Shown piece after piece: positions 17,276 through 25,580 of a DNA stretch of 64,000 bases. Both the position numbers and the translations under genes were made by a program. A model generated the notes under the pieces. The model was not told the DNA's origin. It ran no database searches and was given only the letters and a program-made list of their open reading frames with translations. Position 1 is the first letter of the stretch, and the number at the start of each line of letters is the position of its first letter. Origin of the DNA: Gammaproteobacteria bacterium (lineage in GTDB: Bacteria; Pseudomonadota; Gammaproteobacteria; UBA6429; Thiohalophilaceae); the NCBI GenBank assembly GCA_029881995.1, contig JAOULO010000011.1, forward strand, positions 1 to 64,000, given 5' to 3'.

Positions 17276-18642
17276 CAGATGATTTCAAAATAACGATCGA
17301 GTTCCCACTGCGAAATGTGTTTGCGAAATTCGCGCTCTTCCCACTCGCGACTGGCGGCAAAGTGTTCTACAAAGGCATTGCCGAAATAGTCACGTGCCAT
17401 GCTCGAGGCCTTCAGCCGTTGGGCGGCATCCCATAAGGTAGAAGGGAGTTGCAGGTGGTCGGGGAAGCTTTGATCGTAGGCGTTGCCGGTGACCATGGCC
17501 TCGATCTCGACCTTGTTTTCGATACCCCAAAGACCAGAGGCAATCACCGCGGCGAGGATGACATAGGGATTGGCGTCGGCGGCGGCGATGCGATATTCAA
17601 GGCGCTGGGATTTTTCATTACCAGGGATGATACGAATGGCGCAGGTGCGATTGTCGACCCCCACACTGGCTTCGGTGGGAGCCCAGAAACCGGGGATCAG
17701 TCGCCGGTAGGAATTGATGGTCGGTGCCACCATGGCCAGCAGTTCGGGCATCAGTCGTTGCTGGCCAGCGACAAAGTGCTGCATAGTCTGGCTCATGTTG
17801 TAAGGCTGTGAGTCATCATAAAACAGGGCCTTACCGTTTTTATCCTGTAATGAAAGATGGATATGACCACTCTGGCCGGGATAGTCCGGTGACCACTTGG
17901 CCATAAAGGTAGCCATCTTGCCCTGTTTTTGCAGGGCGATTTTGCTGAAGGTCTTGAACAGGGCCGCCTTATCGGCGGCATTCATGGCTCGGTCATAGGC
18001 AATGGCCGCTTCCAGCACACCGGGGCCGGTCTCCTCATGCAGACCTTCAATTTCAAAGTCCATGTCTTCGGCCAGTTTGAGCAGACTCAGATAGGTCTCA
18101 GATTCGGTTGTATTGCGAATAACCGAATAGCCAAACTCGGCCGGGGCCATCGGTTCGATATTATGGTAATTTTTTTCGCGAATACTGTGCGGGGTTTCGT
18201 TAAAGATAAAGAACTCGTATTCAAAGGCGGCAGTAACATCAAAGCCCATGGCATCGGCCCGTTGCAGGACACGTTGCAAGGTCCCGCGGGGACAGATGGT
18301 ACTGGCTTCTTCGCTGAACTCGCCCAGAAAGAACAGCATATTGTCTTCCAGTGGCAGTTCACGGCAGGATTCAGGGATGATGCGTACTGGAGCATCGGGA
18401 TAACCGGTATGCCAGCCGGTATAGCTGACGTTGTCATATAGCTGGTCCTTTACGTCCCAGCCCAGTACCACATCACAAAACCCAAAGCCATTATCCAGTG
18501 CCGAAAAGAACTTGTCTTTTGACATGTACTTACCGCGCATTACGCCATCCATGTCGAACACACCAACTTTAATAAATGACAGCCCCCGCGTCTCGACGAT
18601 CTTGCGGGCCTGCTCATTATTGCGAACCTCTCTGGCCTCCAT
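17275..18642 (-). CDS. Glutamine synthetase-family gamma-glutamylamine ligase
   Basis: This 455-residue protein has the glutamine synthetase catalytic fold: the Glu-rich metal stretch 'AFEYEFFIF', the 'SGHIHLSL' ATP/metal loop and the 'GVDNRTCAIRI' glutamate-flap region. It lacks the adenylylation-site tyrosine context of housekeeping GlnA and its N-terminal domain is divergent, as in GlnA-like enzymes that join glutamate to amines (PuuA, GlnA3, GlnA4, IpuC). Being first in an operon with an alcohol dehydrogenase, aldehyde dehydrogenase and GATase supports a gamma-glutamylamine ligase over ammonia assimilation. The amine is not determined. Confidence 0.9.
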   Translation of the reverse strand: MEAREVRNNEQARKIVETRGLSFIKVGVFDMDGVMRGKYMSKDKFFSALDNGFGFCDVVLGWDVKDQLYDNVSYTGWHTGYPDAPVRIIPESCRELPLEDNMLFFLGEFSEEASTICPRGTLQRVLQRADAMGFDVTAAFEYEFFIFNETPHSIREKNYHNIEPMAPAEFGYSVIRNTTESETYLSLLKLAEDMDFEIEGLHEETGPGVLEAAIAYDRAMNAADKAALFKTFSKIALQKQGKMATFMAKWSPDYPGQSGHIHLSLQDKNGKALFYDDSQPYNMSQTMQHFVAGQQRLMPELLAMVAPTINSYRRLIPGFWAPTEASVGVDNRTCAIRIIPGNEKSQRLEYRIAAADANPYVILAAVIASGLWGIENKVEIEAMVTGNAYDQSFPDHLQLPSTLWDAAQRLKASSMARDYFGNAFVEHFAASREWEEREFRKHISQWELDRYFEII

Positions 18643-18776
18643 GGGTACCTCTGTTTTTCTTATGATACTATCTAAAGTCTAGTCCAAAACAACACTACTC
18701 GTAACAATGTCGGTCGCCTGTGAAGGCACGGCCCATCCGAATAGACATTATTAGAAATGAGGGAGGAAGAGGGATA

Positions 18777-19172
18777 ATGAGTGATACTATTACCCACCAC
18801 GGTGGTTGCCACTGTGGTGCAGTCCGTTATGAAGTCGATGCACCGGCCGATCTGGAAGTCACTGAGTGCAATTGTTCTATCTGTAGCAAGTCAGGTAGCC
18901 TGCATCTTATTGTGAATAGCGATCGTTTTCGATTACTTAAAGGTGAAGACAATCTCATCACCTACACTTTTGATACCCATGAGGCCAAACATTACTTTTG
19001 TAAGAACTGCGGTATCAAATCTTTCTATATCCCGCGTTCTCATCCCGAGGGTTTTAGTGTCAATGCCCGTTGCCTGGATGAAGGTACAGTACAGTCAATG
19101 ACTATTTCCCAATTTGATGGTAAGAACTGGGAAAAGAATATTGAGGCGCTCAGGAAAAAAAGAGGCTTTTAA
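18777..19172 (+). CDS. GFA-domain protein (glutathione-dependent formaldehyde-activating-like)
   Basis: About 131 residues from the ATG at 18777, chosen over 18720 because a 'GAGGAAGAGGG' ribosome-binding site precedes it and the domain begins right after. Zinc ligands follow the GFA pattern: 'GGCHCGAVRYEV', 'CNCSIC' and 'FCKNCG'. Most members of this large family do not act on formaldehyde, so the reaction is not assigned. It is divergent from the glutamine synthetase operon across 134 bases and upstream of the superoxide reductase-like gene. Confidence 0.88.
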   Translation: MSDTITHHGGCHCGAVRYEVDAPADLEVTECNCSICSKSGSLHLIVNSDRFRLLKGEDNLITYTFDTHEAKHYFCKNCGIKSFYIPRSHPEGFSVNARCLDEGTVQSMTISQFDGKNWEKNIEALRKKRGF

Positions 19173-19260
19173 TACTTCGGGAATTTTTTAACTCTTCCTT
19201 TTGTTAAGAGATATAAGGCTTTTGAAAAAAGCAATTTATTGACTGTAACAGGAGGAAATT

Positions 19261-19689
19261 ATGGACAGACGTTCATTTATTCGTATCGGTGTGGCCGGAG
19301 CAGCAACAGGTATCATTGCACCTAAAATAGTTCTAGCCGGTTCACTCGGCGATAAGATCAGTAACAACAACATGGCCGGCGGTCTATATTACACTAAGGC
19401 ATCGCCCGGTCGTTGGGCCAAGAAGGCTGGCTCTCACTCTCCCATCATACAAAAGTCCGGTAGTGGTATTAAGGTCGTTACTGGCCACCCTATGAAGCAA
19501 GGTAAACACTGGATCGTCAAACATGTATTACTGGATGAGAATTTTAAATTTATTTCAGAAAATATATTTAACCCGGGCAAAGACAAGGCAGCTATTTCCA
19601 AGTTCAGTCTGGATGGGCGTTCTGGTGCAGTGTATGCACTGAGTGTTTGTAATCTGCACGACTCCTGGCTTTCTGTTCTCGAAGTCTAG
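19261..19689 (+). CDS. Exported desulfoferrodoxin/superoxide reductase-like protein
   Basis: This 142-residue protein starts with a twin-arginine signal ('DRRSFIRIG') and ends in a neelaredoxin-type fold. Likely iron ligands are His59, His76, His83 or His88, Cys130 and His133, giving the 'GHPM', 'KHW' and 'CNLH' patterns of superoxide reductase. The usual 'EKHxP' lysine, which helps catalysis, is replaced by 'GSHSP', so either activity is altered or the protein has another role. A strong 'CAGGAGGAAA' ribosome-binding site precedes the start. An intrinsic terminator follows directly. I place it in the family on ligand pattern, not on full alignment. Confidence 0.68.
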   Translation: MDRRSFIRIGVAGAATGIIAPKIVLAGSLGDKISNNNMAGGLYYTKASPGRWAKKAGSHSPIIQKSGSGIKVVTGHPMKQGKHWIVKHVLLDENFKFISENIFNPGKDKAAISKFSLDGRSGAVYALSVCNLHDSWLSVLEV

Positions 19690-19699
19690 TGGTGTTTGG

Positions 19700-19721
19700 G
19701 GGAGCGTATGCTCCCTTTTTT
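19700..19721 (+). terminator. Intrinsic terminator after the superoxide reductase-like gene
   Basis: A GGGAGC-GTAT-GCTCCC hairpin is followed at once by six T residues. It starts 11 bases after the stop codon of the gene at 19261 and lies before the cupredoxin gene at 19776, so it should separate, or attenuate between, the two genes. Confidence 0.85.
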
Positions 19722-19775
19722 ATTTGGCGCAATGTGTTTACAACATTGTGCATAAAATTTATCGGAGGAAATACA

Positions 19776-20219
19776 ATGAGCAGGGTCACCATTGTTATGC
19801 TGATGTTGTTTTTTGTTTTAAATACCTATGCTGCAGGTGACATGACAGCACAACAGGCAGTAGAGATACGTGTTGACCTAGGTGATAAAAAGAACCGCCT
19901 GCGTTTTTTCCCCGAGCGCTTTGAGTTGGAGACAGGCAAGCTTTATAAGCTGGTGATAAAAAATCCCAGCCTGCAAAAACACTATTTTAGTTCGGCCGGA
20001 CTGGCAAGTGCGGTATTCACCCGTAAGGTACAGGTGGTGGATCGGCGCAATCAAACTCAGGTGGAGGTGAAGGGCACTATCAAGGAGATTGAGGTCTATC
20101 CTGGCAATACTGCAGAGTGGTGGTTTGTCCCTGTTAAGACACTGAGTAACAGCAAACTGTATTGCACTATCAAGGGCCACAGTGAGGCTGGTATGAGCGG
20201 TAGTATTAGTATTCGCTAA
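19776..20219 (+). CDS. Cupredoxin-domain protein, periplasmic
   Basis: The ATG at 19776 follows a clear 'CGGAGGAAA' ribosome-binding site and opens a signal peptide ending near 'TYAAG'; the longer frame from 19689 runs through the terminator and is rejected. The mature protein is a beta-sandwich with candidate type I copper ligands His in 'LQKHYF' and Cys, His, Met in 'LYCTIKGHSEAGM'. The long loop with Arg, Asn and Gln between the ligands differs from plastocyanin. It ends 10 bases before the di-haem cytochrome gene, so electrons may pass between them. Confidence 0.82.
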   Translation: MSRVTIVMLMLFFVLNTYAAGDMTAQQAVEIRVDLGDKKNRLRFFPERFELETGKLYKLVIKNPSLQKHYFSSAGLASAVFTRKVQVVDRRNQTQVEVKGTIKEIEVYPGNTAEWWFVPVKTLSNSKLYCTIKGHSEAGMSGSISIR

Positions 20220-20229
20220 GGAGAGCATT

Positions 20230-20820
20230 ATGCATTACTTCATCGTTACGATGATGCTATCAGTGGCATCGTTGTCAGTTTTAGCGGCAGGTAATCCTGA
20301 GGCCGGACAGGCCACAGCTGTTATATGTACAGGCTGCCATGGTCACGATGGTAATAGTGACAGTCCACTTAATCCAAAGCTCGCAGGCCAGCATGAAAGT
20401 TATTTAATCAAACAGCTCAGGGACTTCAAGTCTGGTGCACGCAAGGAAGAGCATATGACATCTATGGTTGAGGCCATTAGCATGGATGACATTCCCAATC
20501 TTGCTGCCTGGTTTGCCAGCCAGACCTTAAAGAACAAACATGCTAAAAGTAATCGGATTGGGAAAAAGATCTTTCATCGTGGTATCGACAGCAAAGGTAT
20601 AGCTGCCTGTGACGGTTGCCATGGGGAGAATGGCCGAGGCAATGCTGCCATCGGTTTCCCGTCTCTGGCGGGGCAACATGCCGAGTATGTCATTAAGCAA
20701 TTAAAAGACTTCCGTATGGGCAAGCGTCATAATGACAGTTTAATGATGCAGAGTATTGCCAAACCATTAAGTGATAAAGAGATTGTAAAACTTGCAGAAT
20801 ATATTTCGTCGATGAAATAG
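20230..20820 (+). CDS. Cytochrome c4-like di-haem cytochrome
   Basis: A 196-residue exported protein with a signal peptide ending near 'VLAAGNP' and two homologous haem domains. The first has Cys33, Cys36, His37 in 'CTGCHG' and the second Cys127, Cys130, His131 in 'CDGCHG'. Each half contains 'LAGQH..Y.IKQL.DF', the hallmark of cytochrome c4, and Met residues suited as sixth ligands. Cytochrome c4 donates electrons to terminal oxidases or periplasmic enzymes. It is likely cotranscribed with the cupredoxin gene 10 bases upstream. Confidence 0.93.
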   Translation: MHYFIVTMMLSVASLSVLAAGNPEAGQATAVICTGCHGHDGNSDSPLNPKLAGQHESYLIKQLRDFKSGARKEEHMTSMVEAISMDDIPNLAAWFASQTLKNKHAKSNRIGKKIFHRGIDSKGIAACDGCHGENGRGNAAIGFPSLAGQHAEYVIKQLKDFRMGKRHNDSLMMQSIAKPLSDKEIVKLAEYISSMK

Positions 20821-20929
20821 GAAGGCTTGTTGTCTATGAAATGCCCTTTAAAGGTTTTATTCATCAATATAATCACCGATAGACAAACTTAAACACTAAG
20901 CCTAAACACTGGGTGTGATCAGGATACAA

Positions 20930-21682
20930 TTAGGGCTGTAATTTGTTAGCAAAAGCCTGAAGTTCTTTAGAGTTGAGATCAGAAACCAGAGTATAAGTCA
21001 GCCCCCGCTCTTGCCAGTTTAGTAATTGATAACCCTGATGCTGGATAAGTTGCATCGTTGTGATTTGTGCTGGGGTATCTGCTTTGCGAACAAACAGGTT
21101 GATCACATGGGCACGACGTTTATAGATCAGTGCTGCAGTGGGTCGTCCTTTCAGGTAATCGAGTCGACCGCCAACGAGGGGATAGCCATGGTCTTTAAAA
21201 TCCACCACATTGGGAGAGAAGTCCAGCTTACCATTAAACCAGGGTTTGACCGTATGGCGATCAGATGAGGCAATATCAGTCATGTGATCAACCATGAGTG
21301 AGCGTACATGGGCACTGATCAACTCATCAGTATGGGCAAGCTGCAGGGGCGAATTAATCATTACACCCATGACCAGCCAAACCCCGACACCGGCAAACAG
21401 GGCACTGGCGCCACTGAAGCCAAGTAGTTGCGACCAATTGAAACCCGGTGAATCCTCACCGGAGAGATCAAGTAAACCAGCACGTATATTTCTTTTTAAC
21501 CCAGAGGGTCGACTACTGTAGCCAATCTTTTTTATCGAGGTGTTGAGTTTGCGCACGGCTTCCAGTCTTAACTGACAGTTGTTGCAATTACCAAGGTGTT
21601 CTTCGAAGTCACGGCGATCGGATAGCGTCAGCTCTCCATCCAGGTAGGCCTCAATGTTCTGTTGTATTTCATTACATACCAT
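20930..21682 (-). CDS. Anti-sigma factor with zinc-finger domain
   Basis: About 250 residues from the ATG at 21682, chosen because an 'AAGGAGGCAAC' ribosome-binding site precedes it and the domain starts at once. The N-terminal part has the ZAS-type zinc motif His-x3-Cys-x2-Cys in 'HLGNCNNC', residues 5-40. A single membrane span lies near residues 90-112, followed by a periplasmic domain of about 140 residues that resembles the C-terminal part of ChrR-like or DUF-type anti-sigma proteins. It should hold the ECF sigma factor next door inactive until an envelope signal arrives. The two genes overlap by 11 bases. Confidence 0.88.
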   Translation of the reverse strand: MVCNEIQQNIEAYLDGELTLSDRRDFEEHLGNCNNCQLRLEAVRKLNTSIKKIGYSSRPSGLKRNIRAGLLDLSGEDSPGFNWSQLLGFSGASALFAGVGVWLVMGVMINSPLQLAHTDELISAHVRSLMVDHMTDIASSDRHTVKPWFNGKLDFSPNVVDFKDHGYPLVGGRLDYLKGRPTAALIYKRRAHVINLFVRKADTPAQITTMQLIQHQGYQLLNWQERGLTYTLVSDLNSKELQAFANKLQP

Positions 21683-22220
21683 TTTGTTGCCTCCTTTTCT
21701 GTTGCTCAAGGAGCAGATTCTGTAACTGGCCGCGTCCCCGTGACAGGCGCGACATGACGGTTCCCTTGGGAACCTGGGTAATCTCGGCGATTTCCTTATA
21801 AGAGTAACCTTCGATCTCACGCAGGAACAGTGCTTCACGAAACTCTACCGGCAGGCGTTCCATTTGTTCCATAAGCTGTGAACTACGAGCATTGATGCTG
21901 ACGGCCTCTTCAGGTGTGAGCTGTTTTCGATTATCAGGCTCATGGCTGTGCAGGACTTCATCAAAACTGATGAGGTTGCTATTGCGTTTTTGTTTATTGA
22001 GCCAGTTGTAGGCAGTGTTTCGTACGATGGTCATGATCCAGCCGGCGGCATTACCGCCGGTAAAGGTATGAAAATGTTCAAAGGCGCGCATATAGGCGGT
22101 TTGAACGATGTCCTCGGCCTCGGCGGGTTCTCGTACCAGCCACAGGGCCAGGTTATAGGCACCATCAAGGTGACCCATCATCAGGCGCTCAAAGCGTTGT
22201 CTTTCTTTTCGGTTAGCCAT
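21672..22220 (-). CDS. ECF-type RNA polymerase sigma factor
   Basis: A 182-residue sigma-70 family protein with only regions 2 and 4. Region 2 includes 'AEDIVQTAYMRAFEHFHTF' (about 36-54) and region 4 includes the helix-turn-helix 'YSYKEIAEITQVPKGTVMSRLSRGR'. It pairs with the downstream anti-sigma gene with which it overlaps. The convergent superoxide reductase/cupredoxin/c4 genes are possible targets, but I could not find a matching repeated promoter. The final arginine/glutamine-rich tail ends on ATG-TAA. Confidence 0.93.
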   Translation of the reverse strand: MANRKERQRFERLMMGHLDGAYNLALWLVREPAEAEDIVQTAYMRAFEHFHTFTGGNAAGWIMTIVRNTAYNWLNKQKRNSNLISFDEVLHSHEPDNRKQLTPEEAVSINARSSQLMEQMERLPVEFREALFLREIEGYSYKEIAEITQVPKGTVMSRLSRGRGQLQNLLLEQQKRRQQNGM

Positions 22221-22396
22221 AATTTATTTCCCCTGTGAGTAAATAACACGCAGGGTGGTGGTTTTATTCCTGGATATTCGTCCTAGTTGACCAGAACAGG
22301 CATGAAAACACAAATAATGTACGTAATAGATTGGCTGTGCTTATAGGTGCTAGAATCTCAGCCTTCATTTGTGACTAGAAAGGAATTTATACCAAT

Positions 22397-23095
22397 ATGG
22401 CCGAGCAACCCCTGGGCCCATTCGTGGCCGATACCACCGTACGAAATTTACCCAACCGTCAGGCCATAAAAGGAAAGTTTATTGAGCTCCATGGTGTGGA
22501 TCCTGAGGCCCATCTTGAGGATCTGTATCAGGCCTGTAGTGGTGATCGAGCAAGAGAGTCGGTCTGGACCTATATGCCACGCTCTGGACCTTTTACAAAT
22601 CCCAAGGCCATGCAAAAGTGGCTCTACTGGTGCAAGGATCACCCCGAATATGTTTTTTATTCAGTATTCGACAAGGAACAGCAGAAATATATAGGTATGA
22701 CCAGCTTTGTTAGTATTGTGCCGGATATGCAGCGCCTGGAAGTAGGCTTTATCTGGTATACCCCTGCTTCGCAGCGAGGTAAGACCAATACTGAAAGTAT
22801 CTATCTGATGCTTTGTGAGGCGTTTGATCGGCTAAAGAACCGTCGGGTGGAATGGAAGTGTGATGCACTTAATCAGCCATCACGCAATGCTGCACTAAGA
22901 TTGGGATTTCAGTTTGAAGGTATCTTTCGTCAACATATGATCGTTAACGATAGAAATCGTGACACCGCCTGGTTTGCCATGATGGATTTTGAGTGGCCTC
23001 AAATCAAGAAGAATATGCAGGACTGGCTTTATGACAGTAGTGAATATTTTTCACTAGCTGAAAGAAATGCCAAAGTGGTAGAAAGCGTTTATTGA
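22397..23095 (+). CDS. GNAT-family N-acetyltransferase
   Basis: A 232-residue protein of the RimJ/RimL-like acetyltransferase group. It shows the order 'YIGMTSFVSI', 'EVGFIWYTPASQRGKTNTES' (acetyl-CoA loop, about 121-140) and 'WKCDALNQPSRNAALRLGFQFEG', the usual C-terminal core of this family. The acceptor could be a protein N-terminus or a small molecule; sequence does not say. It is divergent from the ECF sigma gene across 176 bases and its stop overlaps the end of the convergent EAL protein gene by 7 bases. Confidence 0.9.
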   Translation: MAEQPLGPFVADTTVRNLPNRQAIKGKFIELHGVDPEAHLEDLYQACSGDRARESVWTYMPRSGPFTNPKAMQKWLYWCKDHPEYVFYSVFDKEQQKYIGMTSFVSIVPDMQRLEVGFIWYTPASQRGKTNTESIYLMLCEAFDRLKNRRVEWKCDALNQPSRNAALRLGFQFEGIFRQHMIVNDRNRDTAWFAMMDFEWPQIKKNMQDWLYDSSEYFSLAERNAKVVESVY

Positions 23096-25212
23096 TTACC
23101 AGCCAGGTTTTCATTTTGTAGTGGTTCACCAGTTTTAGCAATATAGCTGGTGTAGTAGTCATAAAACTCTTTTGCGGGTAATGGCCGGCTATAATAGAAC
23201 CCCTGTACTTCATTACAGCCGTTATGGCGCAGGAATGTAATGTGGTGTTCCTCTTCGGCACCTTCTGCAATAACAGACAATCCCAGGTTATGCGCCATAT
23301 TAATGATGGTTTTTGCCATGGTGCCATTTTCCCCGCCGGGTCCAATGTCTTTAATAAAGGCGCGATCGATTTTTAGCATATCGATAGGCAACAAGTGCAG
23401 GCTGCTGAGTGATGAGTAACCCGTACCAAAGTCATCCATGGATATGGTATAGCCTCGTTGACGAAATATCTGCAGGCTGTCAATGGTCTGGTCAATATTC
23501 TGTAAGGCAATACTTTCGGTTATTTCTAGGTCAATACACTCTGATGGTAAGTTGTATTTTGCGACACATTGATCGATCTTATTTACCAACTCACGATCAC
23601 CAAACTGCTTGGCAGAAAGATTGATCCCGACTCGTAATTTATGCATGCCTGAATCAAGCCAGTGTTTAATTTGCTGGCATGCAGAATCAATAATCCAGTA
23701 GCCTACGGGTATAATAAGGCCGGTTTCCTCTGCTACTGGAATAAAGTCAATGGGCGACATCCAGTTATTGTCTGATAGTTTCAGGCGTATCAGTGCTTCA
23801 GCTCCAACCAGCTGTCTTGAATGAATATCGATCTGAGGTTGATAAAACAACTCCAGTCTATTTTCGTCTATGGCTTTTCTGATCTGAGACTCAATATCCC
23901 GAAACTTGCGTGCCCGGGTATTCATAGATTGAGAATGAAAACAGATCGATTCGTGGATCTCCTGTTTGGCACTATTAAGGGCAATAATCGAATTTGTGAT
24001 TAAGGCATCGGCGCTGTCATCTTCCATAGGGAAAATAGATATACCTACCTGGCTATCAAGAAATATTTCCTGACCCTCAATCATAAAGGCCTGTTTAAGC
24101 CGGGATTGGATGTTTTCCACAACTTGCTCAATCATATCAATGCGATCGATATTTTTCTGTATGCAGATAAAGGTATCAGTGTTATATCTTCCCAGGATGT
24201 TGTCACTGTTAATTCCTTTGAGCCGTTGGGCGATGCATCGGAACAAAATGTCCATGGAATGGTTGTCAATCGAATGATGAATTTCATCAAATCGGTTGAA
24301 TCCTATGGCCATGATCGCAATAAGCTGCTTGTCTTCAGTGTGGTTGTTAATAATTTCTTGAAGTTGAGAGTGCAGATGACGCTTGTTAGACAGGCCAGTA
24401 ATATCATCATGATTCTTCTGAAACTCCAGTAAAGCCTCGGCATTTCTTTGTTGAGTGATATTCTGGACAATCCCTTGTATGGGGCTGGCGCCACCATTCT
24501 GATCATTCGATGCTTCAATATTAAGGTGAAAGACATAAGTCTTATGATCGACCTGAAATCGATGATCAAATTCCATTGGCTTATTGTGAATAAGATGCTC
24601 AGTGAATTTGTTCTGCACATAAGTTCTATCTTCTGGGTGGGTAAGCATGAGATAGTCATTGAAGCTATTGAGAGATATTTTTTTACTGGGGAACTGCTGG
24701 TAGAAAGTATCTGAAAACAACATTTTCTGGGTTGGTTTATCCAGCTGCCAATAGGCCAATTTGGCAATCTGTTGTGCCTGATTCAATCGGGCTTCATTCT
24801 GTTCCATTGCCAGTTGTATTTGCCGGTCACGCAATGCATAGCGTACACGCTTTATTAGCAAAGGCCAGTTGATCGGCTTGGTTATAAAATCATTCGCCCC
24901 TGCATCAAACGCATCATCAACGGAACTGACATCATTTAATCCGGTTAGCATAATGACGGGTACTTCATTATAAGTATACTTGTCGCGTATGCGCTGGCAT
25001 GCCTCAAAACCATTTATGCCTGGCATCAGAACATCCATTAGTATGAGATCAGGCTTTTGTTTCTCAAGTTGCTCCAGTGCAGTTTCGCCACTGGTGGCTT
25101 CTATAACATTATATTTCTCACCCTGTAACATTTTACATAGTGTCATACGGGTAACAGAATCGTCATCCACTACCATAATAGTGTTATGTAATATAGTTTT
25201 CGAAGTATCCAT
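23089..25212 (-). CDS. Response regulator with PAS, degenerate GGDEF and EAL domains (c-di-GMP phosphodiesterase)
   Basis: This 707-residue protein has a receiver domain at 10-130 with phospho-acceptor Asp60 ('LMDVLMPG'), a PAS-like region to about 265, a GGDEF-type domain whose catalytic signature is lost ('YNTDTF' in place of GGDEF), and an EAL domain from about 440 to 695. The EAL part keeps 'AEALIRL', 'NLSAKQF', 'ITESIAL', 'DDFGTGYSSL' and 'EGAEEEHH', so cyclic di-GMP hydrolysis is likely. It is the last gene of an operon with an Hpt protein and an MHYT hybrid kinase, so its phosphorylation should tie that relay to c-di-GMP level. Confidence 0.93.
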   Translation of the reverse strand: MDTSKTILHNTIMVVDDDSVTRMTLCKMLQGEKYNVIEATSGETALEQLEKQKPDLILMDVLMPGINGFEACQRIRDKYTYNEVPVIMLTGLNDVSSVDDAFDAGANDFITKPINWPLLIKRVRYALRDRQIQLAMEQNEARLNQAQQIAKLAYWQLDKPTQKMLFSDTFYQQFPSKKISLNSFNDYLMLTHPEDRTYVQNKFTEHLIHNKPMEFDHRFQVDHKTYVFHLNIEASNDQNGGASPIQGIVQNITQQRNAEALLEFQKNHDDITGLSNKRHLHSQLQEIINNHTEDKQLIAIMAIGFNRFDEIHHSIDNHSMDILFRCIAQRLKGINSDNILGRYNTDTFICIQKNIDRIDMIEQVVENIQSRLKQAFMIEGQEIFLDSQVGISIFPMEDDSADALITNSIIALNSAKQEIHESICFHSQSMNTRARKFRDIESQIRKAIDENRLELFYQPQIDIHSRQLVGAEALIRLKLSDNNWMSPIDFIPVAEETGLIIPVGYWIIDSACQQIKHWLDSGMHKLRVGINLSAKQFGDRELVNKIDQCVAKYNLPSECIDLEITESIALQNIDQTIDSLQIFRQRGYTISMDDFGTGYSSLSSLHLLPIDMLKIDRAFIKDIGPGGENGTMAKTIINMAHNLGLSVIAEGAEEEHHITFLRHNGCNEVQGFYYSRPLPAKEFYDYYTSYIAKTGEPLQNENLAGNQ

Positions 25213-25575
25213 TTAAGTGGCCATTTTAAATTGTCGAATATACTCATCCTGAGTCTTCATAAAGATATCCTTGATTTCATTGACCAGCTCAGTAATGTTT
25301 TCAGCAACTAAGGTATGTACATTACTCTCCAGATCCTGGCATTTGATACTTAGTAAATGAGCACCGATATTACCACTTGCACCTTTTAGGCTGTGGGCGA
25401 GTAGCCTGACTTTTTCTTTGTCGTTATCGAAATCACTTTTTTCAATAATCTGTAATAATTGACCAGTTATTTCTTTGCCGGAATCAATAAACTCGTTGAT
25501 TACGTCAATAAAACCGTCCTCAAGTGCTTCATGGAGAATACCGGTTGTTTCAAAATCGATTAGATTTTCAGCCAT
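25213..25575 (-). CDS. Stand-alone histidine phosphotransfer (Hpt) protein
   Basis: A 120-residue helical protein with the Hpt signature 'AHSLKGASGNIGA', making His61 the phosphorylated residue. It sits between the MHYT hybrid kinase (5 bases upstream) and the REC-PAS-GGDEF-EAL gene, which begins directly after its stop. The order fits a relay kinase REC to Hpt to REC-EAL, all in one transcript. It has no membrane span. Confidence 0.93.
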   Translation of the reverse strand: MAENLIDFETTGILHEALEDGFIDVINEFIDSGKEITGQLLQIIEKSDFDNDKEKVRLLAHSLKGASGNIGAHLLSIKCQDLESNVHTLVAENITELVNEIKDIFMKTQDEYIRQFKMAT

Positions 25576-25580
25576 ACTAT

